Below are positions 51,887 to 60,645 of a DNA stretch of 64,000 bases, one piece after another (within the stretch, counting starts at the first letter, position 1; the number at the start of each line of letters is the position of its first letter). Below the pieces are notes generated by a model. It saw only the letters and a program-made list of their open reading frames with translations. It was not told the DNA's origin and did not search any database. The DNA is taken from the NCBI GenBank assembly GCA_019112785.1, contig DXIQ01000102.1, positions 1 through 64,000 on the forward strand. The letters are read 5' to 3'. This stretch comes from Candidatus Blautia stercorigallinarum. Lineage in GTDB: Bacteria > Bacillota > Clostridia > Lachnospirales > Lachnospiraceae. The position numbers were made by a program, and so were the translations under genes.

Positions 51887-52861
51887 ATGAGGACCAGAGA
51901 AAAGCTTCTGGATTTTTTTGAAAAGAATAAAGGAGTCTATTTTTCCGGAGAGGAACTGGCCGCAAGACTTTCTATTTCCAGGACTGCTGTGTGGAAAGCG
52001 GTAAACAGTCTGCGCAAAGATGGATATGAGATCGACGCAGTCCCTAACAAAGGATATTGCCTTTCTGCAGATACAGATATTCTTTCTTCTCAGGGAGTGG
52101 AAAAATATCTGGAGCCTGTCTGTTCCTCCATAGAGATAGATATTTTGCCTACCGTGGGATCTACCAACGACTATCTGCGGGAAAAGGCCCTGGAAGGACA
52201 GAAAGAGGGTTTTACAGTTCTGTCCGGGGAGCAGACCGGAGGAAGGGGAAGGACAGGCAGGAGCTTTTATTCTCCTGCCGATACAGGGATTTACATGAGC
52301 CTCCTTTTGAGACCTGAAAACTGTTCTCCTGCCGTGGCTGTGAAATTTACAACTATGGCGGCGGTAGCTGCCTGCCGGGCGATAGAGATGGTTTCTCAGA
52401 AGAAAGCACAGATCAAATGGGTAAATGATGTTTATATAGAAGATAAGAAGGTTTGCGGGATCCTTACAGAAGGTGCTGTCAGCCTGGAAAAAGGCAGCCT
52501 GGAATATGTGATCCTGGGGGTCGGGATCAATGTTTATCCTCCCCGGGGCGGATTTCCCCGGGAACTGGAAAAAACGGCCGGAGCGGTTTTTCAGGAGAAA
52601 AAAAGCGACGGGAAAAACCGGCTGGCAGCAGGATTTTTAAACGCTTTTATGGAGCTTTACAGAGGAAAGACGGAACAGGATCATGTCCGGGAATACAGAG
52701 ATCGAAGTCTGGTACTTGGAAAAGATATCCAGGTGCTGCTCCCGGAAGGCCCCAGAAAGGCAAAAGCTGTAGATATAGATCAGGACTGTCGGCTGGAAGT
52801 GGAATATGAAGATGGGAGCAGGGAAAAACTGGCAGCAGGGGAAATCCGTATATTGATCTGA
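51887..52861 (+). CDS. birA: biotin--protein ligase / biotin repressor
   Basis: The 324-residue protein is the bifunctional type. An N-terminal winged helix (SGEELAARLSISRTAVWKAV, with GYEIDAVPNKGYCL) binds DNA, and the central ligase domain has TVGSTNDYLREKA, GRGRTGRSFYSP, the lysine region KWVNDVYI and GVGINVYP. The C-terminal domain follows (YRDRSLVLGKDIQVLLPEG). It makes biotinyl-AMP and attaches biotin to carboxylases. ATG follows TTGGAGG by eight bases. It is preceded by the branched element at 51640. Confidence 0.92.
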   Translation: MRTREKLLDFFEKNKGVYFSGEELAARLSISRTAVWKAVNSLRKDGYEIDAVPNKGYCLSADTDILSSQGVEKYLEPVCSSIEIDILPTVGSTNDYLREKALEGQKEGFTVLSGEQTGGRGRTGRSFYSPADTGIYMSLLLRPENCSPAVAVKFTTMAAVAACRAIEMVSQKKAQIKWVNDVYIEDKKVCGILTEGAVSLEKGSLEYVILGVGINVYPPRGGFPRELEKTAGAVFQEKKSDGKNRLAAGFLNAFMELYRGKTEQDHVREYRDRSLVLGKDIQVLLPEGPRKAKAVDIDQDCRLEVEYEDGSREKLAAGEIRILI

Positions 52862-53058
52862 ACATCAGGAGTTAATAAAAATAGAAAAAATTCTATGAAA
52901 TATTACTGAAAAACAGAAATAGTTAACAAAAATAAAAAAAGTATACAAATTTTATTGACAAAACAAAATTATTAAGAGTAAACTACAACACATAAAAGCA
53001 AAGGTGCTCTGGACAGCGGTCAGGGCGCTTTTCTTTTATTCCACTATTCATAAACAAC
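52862..53058 (+). ncRNA. candidate short transcript with promoter and terminator, no ORF
   Basis: TTGACA (52955-52960) and TAAACT (52979-52984) with an 18-base spacer form a good promoter. About 10-45 bases later, AAAAGC (52994-52999) pairs with GCTTTT (53027-53032) around an inner stem (GTGCTCTG with CAGGGCGC, two G-T pairs), followed by CTTTTATT. The implied RNA would be about 50 bases. The rest of the stretch after birA is A/T-rich, and I see no gene in it. Confidence 0.4.
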
Positions 53059-53109
53059 GGTACAAAGAGGTGCATTTCAGGAAGATCCTGTAAGCACCTT
53101 TTTTGTACC
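53059..53109 (+). terminator. long hairpin with internal T-run
   Basis: GGTACAAAGAGGTGC (53059-53073) pairs with GCACCTTTTTTGTACC (about 53094-53109), with an inner TCAGGA/TCCTGT-like stem. It contains a T6 run within the 3' arm, so it may stop transcription from the upstream promoter. Confidence 0.6.
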
Positions 53110-53202
53110 AGGAGAAGAAAATCTGGATGCACCGAAAGATGTAGAATAAGATATCCGCAGGTATCTGAAAATATAAAAATGACAGCATAACTGATATGAT
53201 TC

Positions 53203-53275
53203 GGGAGCTGTTGCATGGAACATATGTCAGGAATATTGATATATTCCTGAGCTTCATGCGACGGCTCCTGTTTTT
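53203..53275 (+). terminator. long two-part hairpin terminator before the MATE promoter
   Basis: GGAGCTGTTGCATGGA (53204-53219) pairs with TTCATGCGACGGCTCC (53253-53268) using G-T pairs, and inside it TCAGGAATA (53227-53235) pairs exactly with TATTCCTGA (53242-53250). TGTTTTT follows. The outer stem resembles the inner one at 34484. Confidence 0.8.
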
Positions 53276-53285
53276 GTAAACATCA

Positions 53286-53314
53286 TTGTTTTTCGGAAAT
53301 ACATTGGATATAAT
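53286..53314 (+). promoter_or_regulatory. promoter of the third MATE gene
   Basis: TTGTTT (53286-53291) and TATAAT (53309-53314) with a 17-base spacer lie about 115 bases before the MATE start, leaving a leader of roughly 105 bases in which I recognise no known riboswitch. Confidence 0.65.
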
Positions 53315-53428
53315 AGCGTTATAAGAATTGCAGTTTAGGAAAAGGCAAATATTTCCGATCTGTATAGAGGGAATTTTGCAGAATCAGATAACTGGCAAAA
53401 GATAAAGATGATGTGAAAGGAACTATGT

Positions 53429-54766
53429 ATGTCCGGCAATGTTAAAAATATGACTTCCGGTTCTCCGGGAAAACTGATCTTGTTTTTTGCCCTGCCCTTG
53501 ATGGCAGGGAATGTTTTTCAGCAGTTTTATACTATGGTAGATGCTATGGTGGTAGGCCAGATCGTAGGGGTAAAGGCTCTGGCCGCAGTGGGAGCTGCCG
53601 ACTGGATCATCTGGATGGTCCAGGGGATTGTTTCAGGCGGCGCCCAGGGATTTTCCATACTGACATCCCAGAATTATGGAGCAGGTAAGGCAAAAGAGCT
53701 GAGGCGGACAGTGGCCGGCAGTTATACCTTAATGGCGGTGATCGCTGTAGCTGTATTGGCGGTCAGTCAGGCAGGAGCCGTTCCTTTACTGACGTTTCTC
53801 AATACCCCTTCAGATGTTATGGACATGTCTGTGACTTATATCAGGATCATATTCTGCGGGATCCCGGTGATTGCAGCCTATAATACTTTTGCTTCTATCC
53901 TGCGGGCGCTGGGAAACGGACGTTCTCCGCTGATCGCCATGATCGTTGCAGCGGTGATCAACGTAGGACTGGATCTTCTTTTTGTGGCCGGATTTGGCTG
54001 GGGAGTGGCCGGAGCCGCGGGAGCTACGGTGATCGCCCAGGGATTTTCTGCCCTGTACTGCTTTATGGTCTTAAGAAAGATCGAGGCGGTAAGGATTTCC
54101 AGAGAAGACTTCCAGATGGAAACAGGGCTTTTTGCACAGCTGGCCGGGCTTGGAGCACCTCTGGCGTTTCAGAATATCATCATATCTGTAGGCGGCCTGG
54201 TGGTACAGTATGTGGTAAATGGATACGGCTTTCTTTTTGTGGCCGGATTTACTGCGGCCAATAAACTTTACGGAGTACTGGAACTGGCGGCGATTTCCTA
54301 CGGATATGCGATCACTACGTACGTGGGTCAGAACCTGGGAGCAGGAAATATACCCAGGATCAAAGCCGGTGTAAAAAGCGGAGGGGTCATGGCGGTTTTC
54401 ACTGCCCTGGCTATCGGCCTGGTTATGATCACCGGAGGAAGAGCCATACTTTCCCTGTTCGTATCGGGAGATCCCCGGGAGGCTGAGCAGGTGCTGGATA
54501 TCGCTTATCACTACCTGTTTCTTATGGCAGTATTTCTGGTGGTACTGTATCTGTTGTATGTATTCCGCTCAGCAATCCAGGGGCTGGGCAATACAGTCAT
54601 TCCCATGGCCAGCGGGATCGTGGAATTTTTCATGCGGGTAGGCGCAGCCATGGTGCTGCCCCTTTTCATCGGCCAGACCGGGATTTTTTATGCAGAGATC
54701 AGCGCCTGGAGCGGTGCGGCACTGCTTCTGGCAGCGAGTTACTTCTGGCTGATCAGAAAGTATTAG
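53429..54766 (+). CDS. MATE-family exporter
   Basis: The 445-residue protein has twelve membrane segments: GSPGKLILFFALPLMAGNVF, QQFYTMVDAMVVGQIVG, GGAQGFSILTSQNYGAGKAK, and in the second half YVGQNLGAGN. These are typical of the NorM/DinF-like MATE group. AAAGGA lies eight bases before ATG 53429. The gene is monocistronic with its own promoter. Its substrate is unknown. Confidence 0.9.
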   Translation: MSGNVKNMTSGSPGKLILFFALPLMAGNVFQQFYTMVDAMVVGQIVGVKALAAVGAADWIIWMVQGIVSGGAQGFSILTSQNYGAGKAKELRRTVAGSYTLMAVIAVAVLAVSQAGAVPLLTFLNTPSDVMDMSVTYIRIIFCGIPVIAAYNTFASILRALGNGRSPLIAMIVAAVINVGLDLLFVAGFGWGVAGAAGATVIAQGFSALYCFMVLRKIEAVRISREDFQMETGLFAQLAGLGAPLAFQNIIISVGGLVVQYVVNGYGFLFVAGFTAANKLYGVLELAAISYGYAITTYVGQNLGAGNIPRIKAGVKSGGVMAVFTALAIGLVMITGGRAILSLFVSGDPREAEQVLDIAYHYLFLMAVFLVVLYLLYVFRSAIQGLGNTVIPMASGIVEFFMRVGAAMVLPLFIGQTGIFYAEISAWSGAALLLAASYFWLIRKY

Positions 54767-54861
54767 AAAATATTTCTGAAACTTTCACAGAATCCTGAAA
54801 AACTTATGATATACTACTATTGCTACTAAAGGGTTCATTTGCAGTATAAGGGGAGAACCAA

Positions 54862-57345
54862 ATGGATTTAAATCAGCATTACGGGGAGAAAAGTGTTCGT
54901 CGGAAGTTGGACCAGCTGCCTAAGGAGCCGGGGCTTCGAAGAAGAAAGAAAATTGTTCTGGGGATAAAGGCTGTATTTTTCAGCTTTCTGGCCGCAGGCT
55001 GTCTCGGTCTGTGTCTGGGAGCGGGCGTTTACCGCGGGATCGTGGCAGATACTCCTGACGTTTCGGAGATAAATATCGGTCCTGGGAAGTATGCAAGTTT
55101 TGTCTATGATGCAGAGGGAAACCAGATACAGCAGATCAATGAGGCTCAGAGCAACCGGATCCATGTGTCTATAGAAGATATACCGGAAGATATGCAGCAT
55201 GCTATTGTAGCTATCGAGGACTCCAGATTTTATGAGCATCATGGCATCGATCCACGGGGAATCCTGCGGGCGGCAGCAGTAACTGTGACTTCCGGATTTC
55301 AGGAGACGGAAGGGGCCAGCACCATTACCCAGCAGCTGATCAAAAACAATGTGTTTACAGACTGGACAGATGAAAATTTTTTCCAGTCTGTACGGCGGAA
55401 GATACAGGAGCAGCAGCTTGCGGTGGAGCTGGAGGAATATCTTACAGAGCAGGGACTGGATGCGAAAAGTGTGATCCTGGAGGAATATTTAAATACCGTG
55501 AATTTCGGATCAGGGGCCTACGGGATCCAGACTGCGGCCCGGACTTATTTTGGAAAGGACAGCCGGGATCTGACTCTTTCAGAATGTGCGGTACTGGCGG
55601 CGATCCCTCAGAATCCTACAAAATGGGATCCCAGGCAGAATCCTGAAGAAAATGCCAAAAGAAGGGAGACTGTACTGCGCTACATGAGAGCGCAGGGGTG
55701 GATCACCCAAGAAGAAATGAATGAGGCTCTGGAAGATGACGTCTACTCCAGGATCGGCAATAATAGCAATGTTCAGGGACAGACCAGCACATACTCTTAT
55801 TTTATAGATGAACTGATCAGCCAGGTTCAGGAAGATTTAGTTGAGAAAAAAGGATATACCCAGACCCAGGCATCTAATGCCATATACAGCGGGGGCCTTC
55901 AGATATACAGCACCCAGGATACCCGGATCCAGGAGATCATGGAAGAAGAATTTGAAGATGAAGACAATTATCCGGATTATGTCCGGTTTGATCTGGACTG
56001 GGCGCTGACAGTGGAACATGGAGACGGCAGTCAGGAAAACTACAGCCGGGAGATGATGGAAGCCTATTTCCGGGAAAAGGGAGAAGAAATGCCGGCCCTT
56101 TTCGACACCCGGGCGGAGGCTCAGGGATATGCAGACCGGTATAAGGAAGCCATACTGGGATCAGAAGATGAGATTATCGCCGAGCGGCTGGATCTTATCC
56201 CTCAGCCTCAGGCGGCTATGACGATTATGGACCAGAGTACCGGATATGTTCTCGGTATTGTAGGAGGCAGAGGGGAAAAAGAGGCCAGTCTGACTCTGAA
56301 CCGGGCCTCCGATACCTATCGTCAGCCGGGATCTACTTTTAAGATTTTATCCGCATATGGACCGGCTCTGGAGGAGGGGGATATTACCCTGGCTACCCAT
56401 ATCCAGGATGAGGAATATTCCTATGAAGACGGTACGCCCCTGCGCAATTCAGATAACCAGTATCATGGTTCAGTATCTGTGCGCCAGGCTATCCGGAACT
56501 CTTATAATATACCGGCAGTAAAAGTTCTTACAGATATCACACCGGCAGAGGGATTTTCCTATCTTCAGAAGCTGGGATTTACTACTCTGGATGAGGAAAG
56601 AGACGAGATACAGCCTCTGGCCCTGGGCGGGATCACCAATGGTGTGAGCAATCTGGAACTGACCGCCGCCTACGCAGCTATTGCCGATGGAGGAATTTAC
56701 AGAGAGCCTGTTTTCTATACAGAGGTTACGGACCAGGATGGAAAAGTGATCCTGAGTAATGACATCCAGGGGCAGAGAGTGTTCAAAGAGAGTACAGCTT
56801 TCCTTCTTACCAGCGCGATGGAAGATGTGGTTTCCCAGGGTACCGGGACCGGCTTTGCACTGGAAGATATGCATGAGGCGGGAAAGACGGGAACGGCTAA
56901 TGATTACCGGGATCTGACTTTCGCCGGCTTTACTCCTTATTATACGGCGGCCATCTGGGCAGGATATGATGATCCCCAGGATCTTCCCCAGTCTCACCGG
57001 ACTTTTCACCGGACACTTTGGAGAAATGTTATGAACCGGATCCATGAAGACCTGCCGGACAGAGACTTTGAACAGCCTTCCACAGTAGAAAGAACAGCCG
57101 TCTGCGCAGAGTCAGGACTTCTGGCAGGCAGGGGCTGTACCCGGATCTATGAATATTTTGACCAGGACAATATGCCCCGGGAAACCTGTACAGAACACAG
57201 ACCCTCTCTGTTTTCCGGGTGGAATAAACGGCAGGACGGGGACGAAGACAGTAATGGAAGCAGCGGAAACAGAAATGATAATAACAGCGGAGGAAGCGCT
57301 TCCTCCTGGTGGGATTCCTGGATGAAATGGTGGAGCGGACACTAG
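54862..57345 (+). CDS. penicillin-binding protein 1A (bifunctional transglycosylase/transpeptidase)
   Basis: The 827-residue protein has one N-terminal membrane anchor (about 33-55). The glycosyltransferase GT51 domain follows (VAIEDSRFYEHHGIDPRGIL, GASTITQQLIKN, EEYLNTVNFGSGAYG). The transpeptidase domain has SxxK in QPGSTFKIL (Ser491), SxN in NSYNIPAVK and KTGT in GKTGTAND (Lys675). A Ser/Asn/Gly-rich low-complexity tail closes it. It polymerises and cross-links peptidoglycan outside the membrane. AAGGGGAG precedes the ATG. Confidence 0.95.
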   Translation: MDLNQHYGEKSVRRKLDQLPKEPGLRRRKKIVLGIKAVFFSFLAAGCLGLCLGAGVYRGIVADTPDVSEINIGPGKYASFVYDAEGNQIQQINEAQSNRIHVSIEDIPEDMQHAIVAIEDSRFYEHHGIDPRGILRAAAVTVTSGFQETEGASTITQQLIKNNVFTDWTDENFFQSVRRKIQEQQLAVELEEYLTEQGLDAKSVILEEYLNTVNFGSGAYGIQTAARTYFGKDSRDLTLSECAVLAAIPQNPTKWDPRQNPEENAKRRETVLRYMRAQGWITQEEMNEALEDDVYSRIGNNSNVQGQTSTYSYFIDELISQVQEDLVEKKGYTQTQASNAIYSGGLQIYSTQDTRIQEIMEEEFEDEDNYPDYVRFDLDWALTVEHGDGSQENYSREMMEAYFREKGEEMPALFDTRAEAQGYADRYKEAILGSEDEIIAERLDLIPQPQAAMTIMDQSTGYVLGIVGGRGEKEASLTLNRASDTYRQPGSTFKILSAYGPALEEGDITLATHIQDEEYSYEDGTPLRNSDNQYHGSVSVRQAIRNSYNIPAVKVLTDITPAEGFSYLQKLGFTTLDEERDEIQPLALGGITNGVSNLELTAAYAAIADGGIYREPVFYTEVTDQDGKVILSNDIQGQRVFKESTAFLLTSAMEDVVSQGTGTGFALEDMHEAGKTGTANDYRDLTFAGFTPYYTAAIWAGYDDPQDLPQSHRTFHRTLWRNVMNRIHEDLPDRDFEQPSTVERTAVCAESGLLAGRGCTRIYEYFDQDNMPRETCTEHRPSLFSGWNKRQDGDEDSNGSSGNRNDNNSGGSASSWWDSWMKWWSGH

Positions 57346-57357
57346 AAGAGGCAAGAA

Positions 57358-57426
57358 ATGGATAAGAAGCGACAATATATTCCGGAATCTTTAAGACCGC
57401 AGAAAGAAGGTGAGGACCATGCATGA
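57358..57426 (+). CDS. 22-codon upstream reading frame before the DUF5131 gene
   Basis: MDKKRQYIPESLRPQKEGED then HA is encoded from ATG 57358, with AGAGG nine bases before it. Its TGA at 57424-57426 overlaps the first codons of the DUF5131 gene (ATG 57419). The arrangement would allow translational coupling. The peptide matches nothing I recognise, and it may be a chance frame. Confidence 0.3.
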   Translation: MDKKRQYIPESLRPQKEGEDHA

Positions 57427-58303
57427 CATCTGGAATCCCTGGCACGGCTGTAAGAAATGTTCTGAGGGTTGCGAAAACTGCTATATGTATTTTCTGGACA
57501 GGATGCGGGATCAGGATGGAAGCCGCATATACAAGACCAAAAACGGCTTCCGTTACCCCCTGTCCAAGAACCGTCAGGGGCAGTATAAGATAAAAAGCGG
57601 AGAGATGATCCGGGTGTGTATGACTTCGGACTTCTTCCTGGAAGAAGCAGATACCTGGAGAGAGGAGGCCTGGGCAGTGATGCGCCAGAGAAAAGACGTG
57701 AAGTTTTTTCTGCTGACAAAACGGCCCCAGAGAGTGGCTTCCTGTCTGCCTTATGACTGGGGGACCGGGTGGGAAAATGTCTTCTTTAACGTGACCTGTG
57801 AGAATCAGAAACGGGCAGATGAGAGGATCCCTATCCTCTTTGAACTGCCTTTTAAACATAAAGGAATCATGACCGCTCCTCTGATAGGCCCTGTGGATAT
57901 CGGAAAATATCTGCCTGAGGGCCAGATTGAACAGGTGCTGTGCGGAGGGGAAAATTACGACGGCTCCCGTCCCTGCCATTATGAGTGGGTAAAGCTTCTG
58001 TATGATCAGTGCCGGGAATATGATGTTACTTTTAATTTTATCGAGACAGGGACCTGTTTTATAAAGAATGGGAAAAAATACCGTATTCCTAATAAAAAGA
58101 TCCAGTCCCAGCAGGCTTTTCGCTCGGGACTGAATCATCAGGGAAAAGAGATATGTTTTCATCTGACAGACGAATGGGGATATGAGATCCCCAAAGAAGA
58201 TCTCTATATCCCACATTATCACCCGGTTACCTGCCGGGAATGCGCCAGCCGGCTGACCTGCAACGGCTGCGCAGACTGCGGAAAATGTGACCGGACGTTA
58301 TAG
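57419..58303 (+). CDS. DUF5131 (phage Gp37/Gp68-like) protein with radical-SAM-like cysteines
   Basis: The 294-residue protein begins MHDIWNPWHGCKKCSEGCEN, with CYM after it, the hallmark of DUF5131/Gp37-Gp68 proteins: the spaced cysteines suggest an iron-sulfur cluster. Further motifs are FLLTKRPQR, VFFNVTCENQ, GPVDIGKYL and CGGENYDGSRPC. The C-terminus has a second cysteine-rich stretch (TCRECASRLTCNGCADCGKC). The family occurs in phages and bacteria and its reaction is unknown. GAAGGTGAGG precedes ATG 57419. It may be co-transcribed with the PBP gene 73 bases upstream. Confidence 0.8.
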   Translation: MHDIWNPWHGCKKCSEGCENCYMYFLDRMRDQDGSRIYKTKNGFRYPLSKNRQGQYKIKSGEMIRVCMTSDFFLEEADTWREEAWAVMRQRKDVKFFLLTKRPQRVASCLPYDWGTGWENVFFNVTCENQKRADERIPILFELPFKHKGIMTAPLIGPVDIGKYLPEGQIEQVLCGGENYDGSRPCHYEWVKLLYDQCREYDVTFNFIETGTCFIKNGKKYRIPNKKIQSQQAFRSGLNHQGKEICFHLTDEWGYEIPKEDLYIPHYHPVTCRECASRLTCNGCADCGKCDRTL

Positions 58304-58315
58304 TAAACAAGTTTT

Positions 58316-59059
58316 TTAATGTCCTCTGGGTATCTGATCCAGCCGCCCTTTTTCTTTTACCAGATCTGCATAGAGGAGATCTGCCAGGACAAATCCCAGA
58401 GGTATGAGCGAAAACCAGATGGCTTTTCCAAGAAGAAAACGACAGAGGAAAGTAGAGACTACGCCGCCGAAAACAAAGGAGATCAGCATGACTGCATGGG
58501 TCCGCAGCCTCTGAAGATGGGAAGGCCGTTCCTGGGGATGGCGGATAGATTTTGTAAGAGCGATTCCCACCTGCCGGATGTGATTGGTACAGAAGGTGGT
58601 GGCCATTGGAATACCTTCTGCCTGGCGGAAGGTATTGTACTGCATGGAGCAGATGAAGTTGATCAGCACCTGGGTGATCTGAACCGGAGCGCTTTCCGGC
58701 AGAAAACCAAGAAAGATCACCACAAGGATTTCAATAAGGATCAGCAGGGTATCCCAACGTATCAGATGGCTCTTTTTTACATAGCCGGGAAGGACTTCTG
58801 AGAGCATGGTTCCCACACAGTAGGCTGTGATAGGAATGAAAAAGTACAGGGCGTGGAACCACCGGCCGTTTCCCAGAGCCATTGCCAGAAGGACAAAGTT
58901 TCCTGTCTGGGCATTACAGAAAACCCCTCCTCTTATAGAATAGGTAAAGGCGCCGAAATATCCGGCAACCAGCATCATCAGAATGAAAACAATGTCACGT
59001 TCACATTCCAGAAAAGTATTTTTTGCAGCAGGAGAATTCTGCGTCTTTTGTTCTTCCAT
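58316..59059 (-). CDS. DUF1275 (YoaK-like) membrane protein
   Basis: The 247-residue protein has six membrane segments and the DUF1275 signatures GYFGAFTYSIRGGVFCNAQT, GNFVLLAMAL and QYNTFRQAEGIPMATTFCTN. The function of this family is not established; an exporter role has been suggested. It converges with the DUF5131 gene, 12 bases apart at their ends. An AGGAGG-like site lies before its ATG on the minus strand. Confidence 0.88.
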   Translation of the reverse strand: MEEQKTQNSPAAKNTFLECERDIVFILMMLVAGYFGAFTYSIRGGVFCNAQTGNFVLLAMALGNGRWFHALYFFIPITAYCVGTMLSEVLPGYVKKSHLIRWDTLLILIEILVVIFLGFLPESAPVQITQVLINFICSMQYNTFRQAEGIPMATTFCTNHIRQVGIALTKSIRHPQERPSHLQRLRTHAVMLISFVFGGVVSTFLCRFLLGKAIWFSLIPLGFVLADLLYADLVKEKGRLDQIPRGH

Positions 59060-59195
59060 GAATATCTTCCTCCTTTTGACTTATTCCCCATTATAATTCT
59101 TTCGCCTTTTGGGTTCAATCCGGTTTTTGAATAAAAAATATTGAGAAGCCGGGAAAGATTCCGGCAGATATCACAGAAAAAGGAAATGCCTTCGG

Positions 59196-59223
59196 TTGTA
59201 GAGAAATGAAAAACTGTTATAAT
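59196..59223 (+). promoter_or_regulatory. promoter of rarA
   Basis: TTGTAG (59196-59201) and an extended -10 TGTTATAAT (TATAAT 59218-59223) with a 16-base spacer lie 41 bases before the start codon. Confidence 0.65.
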
Positions 59224-59264
59224 AAAAAACAGGATAGAAAAACAGGAAAATGGGAGATGATTAA

Positions 59265-60587
59265 ATGGAACAAATGTCACTATTTGACGACAGAGGACAA
59301 TCCGCGCCCCTTGCCACCAGACTGCGGCCGGATTCTCTGGAGGATTTTGCAGGACAGGAGCATCTGCTGGGAAAAGGAAAGATCCTTAGACAGCTTATTG
59401 AAAAAGACCAGATTTCTTCCATGATCTTCTGGGGACCTCCCGGGGTGGGTAAGACTACTTTAGCCAGTATTATTGCCGGGAGGACAAAGGCTCAGTTTAT
59501 TAATTTCAGCGCAGTGACCAGCGGTATTAAGGAAATCCGGGAGGTCATGAATCAGGCGGAGCTTGCCCGGAGGATGGGACAGCGGACCGTACTTTTTGTA
59601 GACGAGATCCACCGTTTTAACAAAGCCCAGCAGGATGCCTTTCTTCCATTCGTAGAAAAAGGCAGTATCATCCTCATCGGTGCTACCACTGAGAATCCTT
59701 CTTTTGAGGTAAATTCCGCCCTCCTTTCCAGGTGTAAGGTATTTGTGCTGAAGGCTCTGGAAGTAAAGGATCTGCTGAAGCTTTTAAACCATGCCCTGGA
59801 AAGCCCAAAAGGATTTGGAAACCAGCATGTAAAGATCACCGGGGAACAGCTTACAGCCATAGCGGAGTTTGCCAACGGAGACGCCAGAACGGCGCTGAAT
59901 ACCCTGGAAATGGCAGTGCTCAACGGAGAGATCAGCCCGGAGGGAATCCTGGTCACAGACCAGGGACTGGAACAGTGTGTCAGCCGCAGATCTCTTCTAT
60001 ATGATAAGACCGGTGAAGAGCATTATAACCTGATATCTGCTTTACATAAATCTATGCGCAACAGCGATCCGGATGCGGCGGTGTATTGGATGTGCCGGAT
60101 GCTGGAGGGCGGGGAAGATCCTCTCTATATTGCAAGACGGCTGATCCGGTTTGCCAGTGAGGATATCGGAATGGCAGACAGCCATGCCCTTCCTCTGGCA
60201 GTGTCTGTCTACCAGGCATGTCATTTCCTGGGAATGCCGGAGTGCGACGTCCATCTGACTCATGCAGTGGTGTATCTGTCCATGGCGCCGAAATCCAACG
60301 CCCTGTACAGAGCCTGTGAGGCCGGTAAGGCGGATGTAAAGAATAAGAAAGCGGAGCCGGTTCCCCTGGTCCTTCGGAACGCTCCCACAAAGCTGATGAA
60401 GGAGCTGGACTACGGAAAGGGCTACGAATATGCCCATAATACAGAAGAGAAGCTGACTCATATGCAGTGCATGCCGGACAGTCTGAAAGACAGAGTCTAC
60501 TACCGGCCCACTACCCAGGGAGAAGAGAAAAAAGTGAAGGAACGGCTGGAAGAGATCAAGGCATGGAAGCAGAAAGAGGAGATATAG
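59265..60587 (+). CDS. rarA: replication-associated recombination ATPase RarA (MgsA)
   Basis: The 440-residue AAA+ protein has the RarA opening PLATRLRPDSLEDFAGQEHL, Walker A GPPGVGKTT, Walker B VLFVDEIHRFNKAQQDAFLP, sensor IGATTENPSFEVNSALLSRC and the C-terminal tetramer domain with SALHKSMRNSDPDAAVYW and EDIGMADSHAL. It acts at stalled replication forks together with SSB. AAATGGGAGAT precedes the ATG. It stands alone with its own promoter and terminator. Confidence 0.95.
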   Translation: MEQMSLFDDRGQSAPLATRLRPDSLEDFAGQEHLLGKGKILRQLIEKDQISSMIFWGPPGVGKTTLASIIAGRTKAQFINFSAVTSGIKEIREVMNQAELARRMGQRTVLFVDEIHRFNKAQQDAFLPFVEKGSIILIGATTENPSFEVNSALLSRCKVFVLKALEVKDLLKLLNHALESPKGFGNQHVKITGEQLTAIAEFANGDARTALNTLEMAVLNGEISPEGILVTDQGLEQCVSRRSLLYDKTGEEHYNLISALHKSMRNSDPDAAVYWMCRMLEGGEDPLYIARRLIRFASEDIGMADSHALPLAVSVYQACHFLGMPECDVHLTHAVVYLSMAPKSNALYRACEAGKADVKNKKAEPVPLVLRNAPTKLMKELDYGKGYEYAHNTEEKLTHMQCMPDSLKDRVYYRPTTQGEEKKVKERLEEIKAWKQKEEI

Positions 60588-60607
60588 CAAAGGCGAAAAT
60601 CAGAAAG

Positions 60608-60645
60608 TGGAGGTAGGATCACTGTCAGGGCGCTACCTCCATTTT
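60608..60645. terminator. bidirectional terminator between rarA and the PucR-type gene
   Basis: TGGAGGTAG (60608-60616) pairs exactly with CTACCTCCA (60633-60641), followed by TTTT. It lies between convergent genes and touches the stop of the minus-strand gene. Confidence 0.8.

Noticed and set aside
53315-53428. Long leader before the third MATE gene as a riboswitch
   Set aside because: I could not match it to guanidine, PRPP or other known exporter-linked riboswitch cores, and no strong stem is visible.
57029-58222. 397-codon minus-strand open frame
   Set aside because: It runs antisense to the end of the PBP gene and the DUF5131 gene, both firmly identified; its translation shows no family motif.
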